Shown here piece after piece: positions 27,293 through 35,749 of a stretch of DNA of 64,000 bases. A model generated the notes under the pieces. The model was not told where the DNA came from and searched no databases. It worked only from the letters and a program-made list of their open reading frames with translations. Each line of letters opens with the position of its first letter. The first letter of the stretch is position 1. Position numbers and translations under genes: made by a program. The stretch is from positions 1 through 64,000 of the forward strand of contig NEVA01000017.1 of the NCBI GenBank assembly GCA_002304445.1, written 5' to 3'. Source of the stretch: Opitutia bacterium Tous-C4FEB (GTDB taxonomy: Bacteria > Verrucomicrobiota > Verrucomicrobiia > Opitutales > Opitutaceae).

Positions 27293-27317
27293 GGCGATAG
27301 ACGTGAGAATTTGGAAA

Positions 27318-28088
27318 CTATTGGGCGGAGGCGGTTTTGGCCGCGGATGCCGGTTTCAGCGCGCCGGTCATAACAGCGCCGGGGATGACAAGATTCCCCG
27401 CGAAATAAGCCACACAAAGCAACGCGACGACCGTCCGGAGCGAACGGGACCAGCTCGCATTACGCCAGCCCAGCGTCTGGAAAAGGCTGTCCATCCCGTG
27501 CAAGAGATGCAGCGAAAGCAGCCCGACCGCGACGATGTAGAACAAGGCCACGAGCGGCGGTTGAAACCCCAGCACCACCATTTGATGGACATCGTGCACC
27601 GGAGTGCCTGCCGGCACCACGGTGAAGCCAAGCACCTGATAATCAGCCGTCAACGTATAGGCCGGAAGCGCAGTCTTATACGTGCCCGCTTGGGCTACCC
27701 CGAGGGTAAAATGCGCGAGGTGATATAGAATAAATCCGAGGACCACGTAGCCGGACCATCGAATATAGCGCGACGCAAACGCGGCCTGAATCCACGTTTT
27801 GACGCCGTAAGGCTCGCTGCCGCGCGCACGCCGGCTTTCCAACGTCAGCGCCGTGGCCGCCCAAATGTGAAGGCCCAAGCACACCAACAACCCGATTCGA
27901 ACCAACCACAATACCGGCCCGAGCGATTGGAGAAAATGGGCGTAGCCATTGATCTTGTCCGGGTGCGCGAAGACTTGGAGGTTTCCGACCAAGTGACCAA
28001 AAACGAAGCCGATCAGGACCAGACCGGTCAGCGCCATGATGAATTTGCGGCCAATGGACGAGCCGAAGAGGTTACAGACGAGATTCAT
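27318..28088 (-). CDS. sdhC: Succinate dehydrogenase cytochrome b subunit (B-type)
   Basis: A 256-residue membrane anchor with five predicted helices. Histidines placed for two b hemes lie in [14 protein letters not shown] near 27-40, LHIWAATAL near 93, [10 protein letters not shown] near 130 and [18 protein letters not shown] near 200-217. It is a single fused anchor, so no sdhD is needed, as expected for diheme B-type enzymes that use menaquinone. It is the first gene of sdhCAB. The 745 bp upstream contain decayed sequence, and I did not find a convincing promoter match. Confidence 0.93.
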   Translation of the reverse strand: MNLVCNLFGSSIGRKFIMALTGLVLIGFVFGHLVGNLQVFAHPDKINGYAHFLQSLGPVLWLVRIGLLVCLGLHIWAATALTLESRRARGSEPYGVKTWIQAAFASRYIRWSGYVVLGFILYHLAHFTLGVAQAGTYKTALPAYTLTADYQVLGFTVVPAGTPVHDVHQMVVLGFQPPLVALFYIVAVGLLSLHLLHGMDSLFQTLGWRNASWSRSLRTVVALLCVAYFAGNLVIPGAVMTGALKPASAAKTASAQ

Positions 28089-28376
28089 CGAGGTAAAACG
28101 GGTTACAAATGGAAAACGCTGAACGATCTTCCACCCCTTAACCGATGTAAAGAGGCTGAAACCGGGTGAAGCAGATTTGAACTTTGTTATTAGCGAACCT
28201 AAACGTCAGAAGAAGTCGTCTTCGTCTGGGGCTAAGGAGATGTCCTGTTGGACAAGCCATCCCGAACACGAAAATTTTTTGGCGGCGTTTCAGGCCCAAC
28301 TTTCCCTCCCAAACCGGTGGATTGCACTGCTTCTCGACATGTTGCCCAACCCCAGCGCGGGTAACATCGACTGACT
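28089..28376. other. Upstream region of sdhCAB
   Basis: Non-coding as far as I can see. It should contain the sdhCAB promoter on the minus strand, but no -35/-10 pair is convincing. Confidence 0.4.
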
Positions 28377-28833
28377 CGAGTTCATTTTGACCGGCAGCGG
28401 AATCGCGACCGCCGCCGACGTGACTTTCACGGTGTTTGACTGCGGCTGGGCGCAGCTGACCGCGCACGACGGTGTCAAAATTGCCCTCACCCTATCGCCG
28501 GGCCCGATCCCCGCCAACGGCGTGACCTATACCAACGCCCCGACCAACTACGCAGCAACTTCGGCACGGTGATGCGGCCGATTACGGGGCGAACAATCCG
28601 GTCGCAAATTTCGCTTACGACCTCTTCCGCTCATCAAGCGGTGATAACTTGGCCACTTCGATTCGAGACGTCACCGGAACTCAAGATATCGCTGGTAGCG
28701 TCATCGACCTCTCCGATTTCAACGTTTCACTTGGCTCGCCGATTTACGGTCATCCGCTGTTTTCCAACGATTCTTCCGGCGTCATCGCGAACGGCTCGGA
28801 TCCAAAACATCTCCGGACCGAGCGCGCCGCAGG
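28377..28833 (+). pseudogene. Decayed secreted-type protein gene (two frames)
   Basis: Two protein-like stretches lie in different frames. The first, about 28387-28572, reads TGSGIATAADVTFTVFDCGW and ends at a stop. The second continues in another frame from about 28562 with ADYGANNPVANFAYDLFRSSSGDNLA and VIDLSDFNVSLGSPIYGHPLF. The Gly/Asn/Ser/Asp-rich beta-strand character and the frame change suggest a frameshifted remnant of an exported beta-structured protein. No start, signal or identifiable family is left. Chance open frames are an alternative. Confidence 0.35.
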
Positions 28834-30093
28834 CTACTTCGCGAGCGGTTTGAGCAACGCAAATTTCCCGCTCGCCGCCGGCGCGATGAATTTTTTTCGG
28901 AACGCATTCACCCGCACTCCGACACCCAACAGCCGAGCCAGAGAGGTTTCGATGTCACGATGGTTGGCCGACTCGTCAGCCACATAGTAGAAATCCCAGC
29001 GTGTTTCTCCGGTTTGGATCAAGGCGTAGTGCCAGCACTTAAAATCGGGAGGCAAAGCGCCATCGATGTCGCCCGCCGCAACCAGCGAACCATCCGGCCG
29101 AAAGTAAATGCTCCCTTCGCGACCGAGGATACGAAATCCCGTCGCGCAACGCTGCACAATATCCCCCGTGTGATAGCGCAACAGCGGCATCGCCTCGCGC
29201 TCCCGGGTCGTCACATAAATTTGCGCGACGTCCGGCAATTCCGGCCGCCATGGCACCAGCTCGATGAAGGCATTGGCGTCGATTGCCCTCAGGTCATCCT
29301 TGAAGGCCTCGCCGACGAACAAATAACCCGCCTCCGTCGATCCATAAAGATCGACCTGTGGCGCAGGGAACGCTTCGGCGATCCGACGGGCATGCTGCAG
29401 ACTCGCTTTGCCATACGTGAGTATTACCGCCCGCACGCTTGGAACTTTGACTCCCCGCTTCTGCACCGCTCGCGCGAGCAACGAGAGATAAACCGGCTCA
29501 CCCTCGATCACCTCCGGTTGAGTTGCCTGCAACTCCCGCACGATCCGATCCCACTCCGCCTCGGGAAAAACAAAGGGGTCGCTGGTCAGGTTCAAATACA
29601 CGGTGCCGTCGAAATAGCGGTGCGGAAACGGGTGGTCCTCGTAAGGGCAGAGATTGCTCGAACAACCGATCGGCGCCAACACGCACTTCCGATAGGGCCG
29701 GCCCACGAACTGCCGCAAGATTGGCGAGGCCAAATATGCGCGCTCGGTCTGCTTGTTCCACCAACCTTCCTCCATGATCACCGTCATCGGCCCACTGGTC
29801 GTGCCCGAGGTACTTTCATATTCGTAGCTCTTGTCCACCAGCCCCCGCTCGATCAACCGGTAGTCCTCAAAAAAAGCCTGATGCCCTTGCTCAACGATGT
29901 CCCTTTTGGCGAGCGTCGGGATTTCCTGAAAACACGACCATTTCAACGGTGCCGCATGTAACGGGAAGCGGCGCGCATAAAGCGGACTGCGGGCATAAAT
30001 CCGGCGCACCTCGGTTTCCAGCGAATCAGGAATCACCCGGTCCGAAACGGCTCCGAAGACAGCGGGATCATTGGCAAAAAGAGACGCGGGCAT
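28834..30093 (-). CDS. PaaK-like AMP-dependent ligase (phenylacetate-CoA ligase / coenzyme F390 synthetase-like)
   Basis: A 419-residue adenylate-forming enzyme from the ATG at 30093. The ATP loop is STSGTTSGPM near residues 92-101. LTYGKASLQHARRIAEAF near 225 and VDLYGSTEAGYLF near 245 are the A5-like motif with the Glu expected to orient Mg-ATP. LLRYHTGDIVQRC near 305 is the A7-like Asp motif, followed by GREGSIYFRPDGSL. It probably activates an aromatic or other acid as an acyl-adenylate and perhaps makes the CoA thioester. It is shorter in the C-terminal lid than classical PaaK. The NUDIX gene upstream (38 bp) is in the same orientation. Confidence 0.85.
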   Translation of the reverse strand: MPASLFANDPAVFGAVSDRVIPDSLETEVRRIYARSPLYARRFPLHAAPLKWSCFQEIPTLAKRDIVEQGHQAFFEDYRLIERGLVDKSYEYESTSGTTSGPMTVIMEEGWWNKQTERAYLASPILRQFVGRPYRKCVLAPIGCSSNLCPYEDHPFPHRYFDGTVYLNLTSDPFVFPEAEWDRIVRELQATQPEVIEGEPVYLSLLARAVQKRGVKVPSVRAVILTYGKASLQHARRIAEAFPAPQVDLYGSTEAGYLFVGEAFKDDLRAIDANAFIELVPWRPELPDVAQIYVTTREREAMPLLRYHTGDIVQRCATGFRILGREGSIYFRPDGSLVAAGDIDGALPPDFKCWHYALIQTGETRWDFYYVADESANHRDIETSLARLLGVGVRVNAFRKKFIAPAASGKFALLKPLAK

Positions 30094-30131
30094 GATGAAC
30101 GAACAGCACGAAACGACGCCCGCCCGGCAAG

Positions 30132-30716
30132 TCAAACGTGGGCCCCGGCCCGCGCCCGCCAAAGGGATTCAAAATGCATCAATCCACACACGACCAAGCT
30201 GTGCGTGATTTTCCCCTCGCGGGCCCACGCCAGCACTTCGTCGACCGGAGCCGTGATCACTTCGATCTCCTCGTCGTGGTCCCACTCCTGCGCCGAACTC
30301 CGAATCGCATTTTCGACGAGTACCAAATGGCAGCGATTATTTTGAATCGCCGGATTGGGGTGCACGGTCGCAAGCAGCCGCGCCGTGGAGCCGACAAACC
30401 CCGTTTCTTCGCGCAGCTCACGCAGGCCGGCAACGACGGGATCCTCACCCGAATCGATTACTCCACCGGGAATCTCGAGGGAAAACGCATCGATGCCATA
30501 GCGAAACTGCCGGACAAGCACCAGCCGACCGTCCGGCGTGAGCGCGATCACGTTGCACCAATCCGGCGCCGCCACGACGACGAACTCTCGCTCAATCTCG
30601 CGGCGTGGGTGTCGAAAAAGCACCCCGCGCACATCGAGCACGCGAGTCGATACAAGGGTGCGCTCGGCCAGCCGCTCCCACTGGGCCGGACCGTTGACAG
30701 GTGTCGATGTGCTCAT
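30132..30716 (-). CDS. NUDIX hydrolase, ADP-ribose pyrophosphatase-like
   Basis: A 194-residue protein with an exact NUDIX box near residues 83-105: Gly, five residues, Glu, seven residues, then RELREETGF. The preceding IPGG and the VLVRQFRYGIDAFSLEIPGG strand match the NudF/ADP-ribose pyrophosphatase subfamily. It would hydrolyse nucleoside diphosphate-X compounds to nucleotide plus phospho-X in the cytoplasm. It is first in a likely two-gene unit with the PaaK-like ligase. The LysM gene ends upstream behind a strong terminator, so transcription is probably independent. Confidence 0.92.
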   Translation of the reverse strand: MSTSTPVNGPAQWERLAERTLVSTRVLDVRGVLFRHPRREIEREFVVVAAPDWCNVIALTPDGRLVLVRQFRYGIDAFSLEIPGGVIDSGEDPVVAGLRELREETGFVGSTARLLATVHPNPAIQNNRCHLVLVENAIRSSAQEWDHDEEIEVITAPVDEVLAWAREGKITHSLVVCGLMHFESLWRARAGAHV

Positions 30717-30722
30717 CGGTCC

Positions 30723-30761
30723 AAAAAAAGCCTCCCCGCCACAAAGGGCGAGGAGGCTTTT
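30723..30761 (-). terminator. Strong Rho-independent terminator
   Basis: On the minus strand GCCTCCTCGCC-type and GGCGGGGAGGC arms (30730-30757) form an 11-position stem with one mismatch and a short loop, followed by seven T residues (30729-30723). It lies 20 bp after the stop of the LysM gene. Confidence 0.85.
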
Positions 30762-30781
30762 GAAATGGAACTTAGAAAAAA

Positions 30782-31300
30782 TTATTTCTTCGGCAACTTC
30801 ACCTTGTCGCCCACCTTCAGCTTATTCCAATTAACACCCGGATTGACGGAAACGAGATCGGCGAGATTGACCCCTTGGGAGCGAGCGATTTTCGCACCCG
30901 AATCGCCGCCCTTGACGACGTATTCCCCTGGGCCGGCCACAGCGGGTTCGCCGCTGCCTTTTTTTCCAGCGGCAACGACGGGCTTCTTGGCCGCCTCTTC
31001 AAGTTTGGTGATGGCCGCGCGTTGATTAGCGAGCTCGCCACCGACTTGATTAAAAGCGTCCTGCGTAGAGCGCTGTAGTCCCGCGCCGTCTTTGGCTGCT
31101 TTCTCGGCGGCAGCCGCGGCCGCACCGACCTGAGCCTCGATCCCGTCGATCTTGGCAATCTTCTCTTCCTGCGCCGCGAGTGTCTTGTTGACCTTAGAAA
31201 GGCTAATTGCGGCGTAGCCTCCGAGGAGAAGGGCGATGACGCCGACGATGACGCCGCCGACCGGCAACATACTGTTATTTTCGCGTGAAATGGTGTCCAT
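30782..31300 (-). CDS. Membrane-anchored LysM-domain protein
   Basis: A 172-residue protein from the ATG at 31300; the frame is open beyond, but into the tRNA gene. Residues about 11-33 form one membrane helix (LPVGGVIVGVIALLLGGYAA). Residues about 35-100 are a predicted coiled coil (KTLAAQEEKIAKIDGIEAQVGAA, then EELANQRAAITKLEEAAKK-like heptads). The C-terminal 45 residues are one LysM module (GEYVVKGGDSGAKIARSQGVNLADLVSVNPGVNWNKLKVGDKV), which binds N-acetylglucosamine in peptidoglycan. It probably ties the inner membrane to the cell wall. It is followed by a strong terminator. Confidence 0.88.
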   Translation of the reverse strand: MDTISRENNSMLPVGGVIVGVIALLLGGYAAISLSKVNKTLAAQEEKIAKIDGIEAQVGAAAAAAEKAAKDGAGLQRSTQDAFNQVGGELANQRAAITKLEEAAKKPVVAAGKKGSGEPAVAGPGEYVVKGGDSGAKIARSQGVNLADLVSVNPGVNWNKLKVGDKVKLPKK

Positions 31301-31410
31301 GGTGAGAAGTTGAACGCGAAGCTGAGGACCAATCCAAAAGCGAGGCAAGCCGAGATTATCAACATTCCCGGGCAAAATGTGGCGAGCCTGACGATAATGC
31401 GGCCAATGGC

Positions 31411-31439
31411 TTGACACTCCAAAGAAAGATCCGTGCTCT
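31411..31439 (+). promoter_or_regulatory. Candidate promoter of tRNA-Pro
   Basis: A perfect -35 TTGACA at 31411-31416 precedes the tRNA start by 34 bp. With a 17-bp spacer the -10 is TGCTCT (31434-31439), a poor match, but the predicted start falls just before the mature tRNA end. Confidence 0.45.
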
Positions 31440-31450
31440 GCGGCGTGTTT

Positions 31451-31527
31451 CGGGGTGTAGCTTAGCCTGGTAGAGCGCCTGGTTTGGGACCAGGAGGTCG
31501 TAGGTTCGAATCCTATCGCCCCGACCA
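31451..31527 (+). tRNA. tRNA-Pro (anticodon TGG)
   Basis: A 77-nt cloverleaf. The acceptor stem CGGGGTG/CGCCCCG has one wobble pair. The D-loop is GCTTAGCCTGGTAGAGC. The anticodon stem CCTGG/CCAGG encloses TTTGGGA with anticodon TGG. The variable loop is AGGTC, and the T-arm GTAGG-TTCGAAT-CCTAT. The discriminator base is A (31524) and CCA is encoded (31525-31527). It reads CCN Pro codons, mainly CCA/CCG. It is divergent from the LysM gene, and a decayed gene follows. Confidence 0.97.
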
Positions 31528-32284
31528 CTTTTTTCGGAGGAGGAAACTTAGATGTTACGGAGGTACCATCCGAATCCAAGACGCCCGGTGCGGGACCCTC
31601 TTTACTTAAGCTGCAGTGGCGTTGTCGCACCTCGCGGAGATCCTAGCCAAGCACGGGTCGCCGCCTATTCGTTCACGGGAAACACCGTGACTGCCTCCCG
31701 TGTCGCCTCTCATGCGGCTACGCATGCTTTTTGGGGAGCAACTTATCAACGACGACTAACTCATCACCCTGGTTCGGTGCGGGAGCAGGATCATGCCCTG
31801 TCAATCAATCAGGCTGGGCGGGCACGGCGCCTGGAGCCAACTACTTTCAGTTCGCCCCTATCCCAGCTTCGCGATGGTCAGTCGCGCTGACCAAAATTTC
31901 TCTCGGCGGCAATTCCCCATCAACGGGCCGAACACTTACAGCTTCCGCTCGCGCAGCGATTCATTCGCCGGAAACGTGGCTTCCAGTTCCCTCGATAAAC
32001 GATGGCAACTGGTAGGCCGACGGCTCGCAGACAACCTCACGCACCTTCACCGCCGCAACGGCATTTCGTCGTCGCGCTCGCGGCGCGTTCAGCTCGCGGC
32101 TTAATCCTTCGAGTCGACGATTTCACGGTGAAGAGCGCACCGTGCGTAGCGGGGGGGAGCCAGCCACGTTCGAAGCGGCGCGGGGTATCGCCTCCTTACT
32201 CGGAGACGTCGCTCGATGCAAAATCAAGAACCTCGGTCAGCGGTAAACTGCGCCCGATCTTAGACGGATCGGCACATTTTCGGC
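31528..32284. other. 757-bp region downstream of tRNA-Pro without an intact gene
   Basis: The region contains the fragmentary secreted-protein pseudogene listed at 31640-32100. The last 180 bp show nothing I can support. Confidence 0.55.
31640..32100 (+). pseudogene. Decayed secreted-protein (PEP-CTERM/autotransporter-style) gene
   Basis: Three frames each keep recognisable pieces in the right order. About 31658-31740: VAAYSFTGNTVTASRVASHA. About 31760-31850: SSPWFGAGAGS and SGWAGTAPGANYFQFA. About 31915-31995: GPNTYSFRSRSDSFAGNVAS. This order (AAYSFTGN, then SGWA...ANYFQF, then TGP..Y.FRSS.DSF..NVAS) is the pattern of verrucomicrobial exported proteins that end in a PEP-CTERM sorting tag. 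At least two frameshifts break it, and neither a start nor a C-terminal tag remains. Confidence 0.55.
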
Positions 32285-33043
32285 CTACTTTCCCGGCAGC
32301 TTCACTTGAATTCCGCCCTCGGGGGCGGCATCGGCCTTCTTCGCCTCAACCGCAGGCGCAGCAACCCCTGCGACAGGGAGCGCCGCCTTCAACGCCATCA
32401 CGCGCTGCGTCCAAGGGCTGGCAGGGTCGATCTGGGCAATCTGATCCGAATATTTCTTCACATCATCGGCGCGACCGGCGTCGGCGGCCAAGCTGGCCAA
32501 ATGATAGGCCGCCTCGACTCTGACGCCTTTCAACATGGCCACATCTCCGGCCATCGTCTTCAAGACCGCTTCGCCCTCGGCCGACCGGCCTGCAGCGATT
32601 TTGGACATCGCCAGTCCCAGCTGGGCGCGCGTTGCAAAAGGTCCCGTCTTCAAAACCCCGATCACCGCCTCATAGCCCGAGATCGCGTCAGCTGATTTTC
32701 CGGCCGTGTACGCCTCATCGGCGATTCGGAGCTGAGCCAGACCGGCCAGCGCGTGCCCTTTGTGGGCGGCAGCAAACGCCTTGAGCTTTTCCGTGTTCGC
32801 CGCTGCGGCATATTCCTTCTGCACGTCCGCCTCTTCCTGGGCCTCAAAGTATTCCCAACCGCCTTTGGCCACGATTCCAACGAGCACGATCACGCATCCG
32901 AGAATTACCTTCTTTCCATTCTTCTCCCAAAACAGGAGCAGCTTGTCCTCAAACGTCGGGGCCAATACGTTGGCATCGACGGCGACAAGATTACGGTCAT
33001 CACCGGCTGGGGTGGGAGTGGGAGGAGTGGTGGGCGTGGTCAT
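32285..33043 (-). CDS. YfgM-like tetratricopeptide protein
   Basis: A 252-residue protein from the ATG at 33043. A Thr/Pro-rich head is followed by FEDKLLLFWEKNGKKVILG and a membrane helix near residues 46-65 (VILGCVIVLVGIVAKGGWEYF), then helix-turn-helix repeats rich in Ala (AAANTEKLKAFAAAHKGHALAGLAQLRIADEAY, then AISGYEAVI, then AYHLASLAADAGRADDVKKYSDQ). This is the architecture of YfgM/TPR_21 proteins, single-pass ancillary factors of the Sec translocon or envelope chaperone network. The C-terminal tail is Ala/Pro-rich. It is transcribed alone. Confidence 0.82.
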   Translation of the reverse strand: MTTPTTPPTPTPAGDDRNLVAVDANVLAPTFEDKLLLFWEKNGKKVILGCVIVLVGIVAKGGWEYFEAQEEADVQKEYAAAANTEKLKAFAAAHKGHALAGLAQLRIADEAYTAGKSADAISGYEAVIGVLKTGPFATRAQLGLAMSKIAAGRSAEGEAVLKTMAGDVAMLKGVRVEAAYHLASLAADAGRADDVKKYSDQIAQIDPASPWTQRVMALKAALPVAGVAAPAVEAKKADAAPEGGIQVKLPGK

Positions 33044-33711
33044 GGCGCGAGGGTTGAAACGTGTGAACCGGAGACGAGAGCAAAAGCCGCCAACCGTGTA
33101 AATGCAGGAAATCGCCTCATCCCAGCGGAGCCATTCACGCAATTAAGAGCCGCGCACCTTGGCTGCGCGCCCCACCGGTTGCCGCAAACCCTCCAGTTAC
33201 CGCCGATGATCGAATGCGCGCCGGACTGGTCTCAAGTCTCGTCATCGGATATTTCTCGCCGCAAAACGCGTCCAGTCTCAGGCCCGCCGCCGACCCTGCC
33301 TTCGCGACCGTGCGCAACCGGTCGCGCAACTTCTCGATCGCCAACTCGGCTTGCTCCCGTCGTTCGCGTTGGACCAACGGCTCTGCTTTCAACGGCTCAG
33401 ACTAACCCTGCTCTTCGCGAACCTGTTCCGTGAACGCCGCCACCGGCGGGTTTAGAACCGCATTCTCGGCCAAAATTATCGGCCTCGTCCAAAAACTCCG
33501 CCAGCTCCTGCTTGAATTGACCGAACGAACGCACGTTCCCCCGAACGGAGTGGCAGAACCGGAAAAGCCCGATAAAACCGCAAACCAACCGCCACACGCG
33601 CAGAAGTGCAGCGCGTTTTTCGACCGAAAGCGTGCCTCAATCCGGTGGCAATCTCCGCCTGATCCCGCCCCCCGATTTTCGAGCGCCGCGCCCCGCTTTG
33701 TCGCGCCTCGT
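33044..33711. other. 668-bp region with only decayed coding sequence
   Basis: Contains the fragment listed at 33135-33597; otherwise I see no gene, repeat or strong hairpin. Confidence 0.5.
33135..33597 (-). pseudogene. Broken gene with coiled-coil-like fragments
   Basis: On the minus strand one frame gives VRSFGQFKQELAEFLDEADNFGRE (about 33535-33465). A second frame continues with AVLNPPVAAFTEQVREEQG to a TAG. In the same frame after that stop comes SEPLKAEPLVQRERREQAELAIEK and KLRDRLRTVAKAG. The helical, Glu/Arg/Lys-rich character is continuous across one frameshift and one in-frame stop, so a small inactivated gene is likely. I do not recognise the family. Confidence 0.4.
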
Positions 33712-34680
33712 CTACGGCACGAGCAGCACCTTGCCCGTCGTGCCGCGACTCTCCAACGCGCGATGCGCATCGGCCGCCGCCGAGAGCGGATAAGTCGCGC
33801 CGATCCGCACGCTCAACTTTCCGGTCAGCACCGCCGCGAACAAATCAGCCACGCGCGCCCGCAACTCGGCCGTCGTCTGCGTGTAATGCGCGAGCGTGGG
33901 CCGCGTGAGATAGAGCGAGCCTTTCTGCATCAACAGCAGCGGAGCCACCGGGGGAACAGCCCCGCTCGCATTGCCAAATGAGATCAACATCCCCCGCGGC
34001 CGCAGGCTCTCCGCGCTGCCGGCAAACGTATCTTTGCCCACCGCATCGTAGACGACATCGACGCCGCGCCCGCCGGTAAACGCCCGCGCCGCCGCCGTGA
34101 AATTCTCCCGCGTGTAAACCACCACCTCGTCCGCTCCCGCTCCGCGTGCGAGCGCCACTTTCTCATCGGTGCCCACCGAGGCGATCACACGCGCCCCGGC
34201 CCGCTTCGCGAGCTGCACCAGCAACAAACCCACGCCGCCCGCCGCCGCGTGGATCAGCGCCGTGTCCCCCGCCTTGAGCGGAAACGTATCCGTCGCGAGA
34301 TAGTGTGCCGTGAGCCCCTGCAACATCAGCGCCGCCGCCGTCCGCGTCGCGACCCCGTCGGGGATTTTCACGACGTGCGCCGCCGGCGCGACCGCCTCGG
34401 CCGCATAGCCACCCACCGCCTTGGCCGTCGCGACGCGATCGCCGATGGCAAACTCCGTCACCCCCGCGCCGACCGCCGAGACCACCCCGCCGACCTCCGC
34501 GCCAAGCGTAAACGGCAACGCCACCGGGTAGAGCCCGCTGCGCTGATAAATGTCGATGAAGTTGAGCCCTGCCGCCTCGACGCGAACCCGCACCTCGCCC
34601 GCAATGGGCAAAGGCACCGGAACGTCTTCGACCCGGAGCTTTTCCGGTCCGCCGGTTTCATGGATGCGGATCGCGCGCAT
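33712..34680 (-). CDS. NADPH:quinone oxidoreductase, zinc-independent MDR family
   Basis: A 322-residue protein from the ATG at 34680. The N-terminal GroES-like domain has GLNFIDIYQRSGLYP near residues 38-52 and TLGAEVGGVVSAVG near 57-70. The nucleotide-binding motif AAAGGVGLLLVQLAK lies near 144-158. GVDVVYDAVG near 206 and SFGNASGAVPP near 236 match QorA-type enzymes. No catalytic-zinc Cys/His set is present. It reduces quinones or enones with NADPH in the cytoplasm. It ends a minus-strand unit, 34 bp after purU. Confidence 0.93.
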   Translation of the reverse strand: MRAIRIHETGGPEKLRVEDVPVPLPIAGEVRVRVEAAGLNFIDIYQRSGLYPVALPFTLGAEVGGVVSAVGAGVTEFAIGDRVATAKAVGGYAAEAVAPAAHVVKIPDGVATRTAAALMLQGLTAHYLATDTFPLKAGDTALIHAAAGGVGLLLVQLAKRAGARVIASVGTDEKVALARGAGADEVVVYTRENFTAAARAFTGGRGVDVVYDAVGKDTFAGSAESLRPRGMLISFGNASGAVPPVAPLLLMQKGSLYLTRPTLAHYTQTTAELRARVADLFAAVLTGKLSVRIGATYPLSAAADAHRALESRGTTGKVLLVP

Positions 34681-34714
34681 GGGATCGTGGAAAAAAGACC
34701 GGTAAAAAACGCCC

Positions 34715-35572
34715 TCAATCAAACACCACCGTCTTATGCCCGTAGACGAGCACGCGGTTTTCGAGGTGCCACCGCACGGCTTGGGCGAGCACGGATTTTT
34801 CAAGATCGCGGCCTTTGCGGATCAGATCGTCGACGTCGTGCCGGTGCGTCACCCGGGCGACGTCTTGCTGGATGATCGGACCATCGTCGAGGATCGCCGT
34901 CGCATAGTGCGCGGTCGCCCCGATCAATTTCACGCCGCGCGCCGCCGCCTGATGATAGGGCTTGCCGCCGGCAAACGCGGGCAGAAACGAGTGGTGGATG
35001 TTGATGACCGGCGCTCCGCATTTTTCCAAAAAGTCCGCCGAGAGCACCTGCATGTAGCGTGCGAGCACCACCAGATCGACCCGCAGTTCGCGCAACCGCG
35101 CCAGTTGACGGGCCTCCGCGGCGGCCTTGTCGGCGGCCGTCACCGGAATGAGATGAAACGGCAGGCCATAGGCCGCAGCCGCCGGCGCGAGATCGGGATG
35201 ATTGGAAATCACGGCGACCAGGTCGCCCGCAAAGTCACCGGCCCGGTGCCGCAGCACGAGATCGTGGAAACAGTGATCAAACTTTGAGACGAAGACCGCC
35301 ACGCGCGGACGCTGCGCGGAGGACGCGACCCGGACTTGCATACCGAGCGAAGCCGCGAACGTGTGGAAAGCGGCGGTGTCGGCCGAGGCGTTGCCGTTCG
35401 CCGGCACCCACTCGACGCGCTGGAAAAACACACCCGCCTCCATGTCGCGGTGCTGGTCGGCGTGCAGAATATTACCCCCGCGCTCGAAGATCCAACCCGA
35501 GACCCGGGCGACGAGGCCGGGTTGATCGGGACCGTGAAGGAGAGCAACCAAAGTGGGAACGGGAGAGGACAT
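34715..35572 (-). CDS. purU: Formyltetrahydrofolate deformylase
   Basis: A 285-residue protein from the ATG at 35572. Residues about 5-80 are an ACT domain (LVALLHGPDQPGLVARVSGWIFERGGNILHAD) that senses one-carbon balance, classically through Met/Gly. The C-terminal hydrolase domain has VAVISNHPDL, VLARYMQVLS and VINIHHSFLPAFAGGKPYHQA, which contains the catalytic Asn-His. GATAHYATAILDDGPIIQQD follows, with the catalytic Asp. It releases formate and tetrahydrofolate from 10-formyl-THF. Length and all motifs are normal. It is probably co-transcribed with the downstream quinone oxidoreductase. Confidence 0.95.
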   Translation of the reverse strand: MSSPVPTLVALLHGPDQPGLVARVSGWIFERGGNILHADQHRDMEAGVFFQRVEWVPANGNASADTAAFHTFAASLGMQVRVASSAQRPRVAVFVSKFDHCFHDLVLRHRAGDFAGDLVAVISNHPDLAPAAAAYGLPFHLIPVTAADKAAAEARQLARLRELRVDLVVLARYMQVLSADFLEKCGAPVINIHHSFLPAFAGGKPYHQAAARGVKLIGATAHYATAILDDGPIIQQDVARVTHRHDVDDLIRKGRDLEKSVLAQAVRWHLENRVLVYGHKTVVFD

Positions 35573-35749
35573 GGGAGGAGAGAAATGACCGCCATCATCA
35601 CGCACGCGACGCGGCGCATCGGGCAAGCCTGTTGTACGAACCGTAGGAGAAGTCACAAAGCGCGGCCCCTCAAACCCGCCCAAAGTTTGACCTCGCCGCG
35701 CAATTTTTTTGTCCTTCTCCCGCTCGCCTGCGTCTACGCCCCCGCTCCC

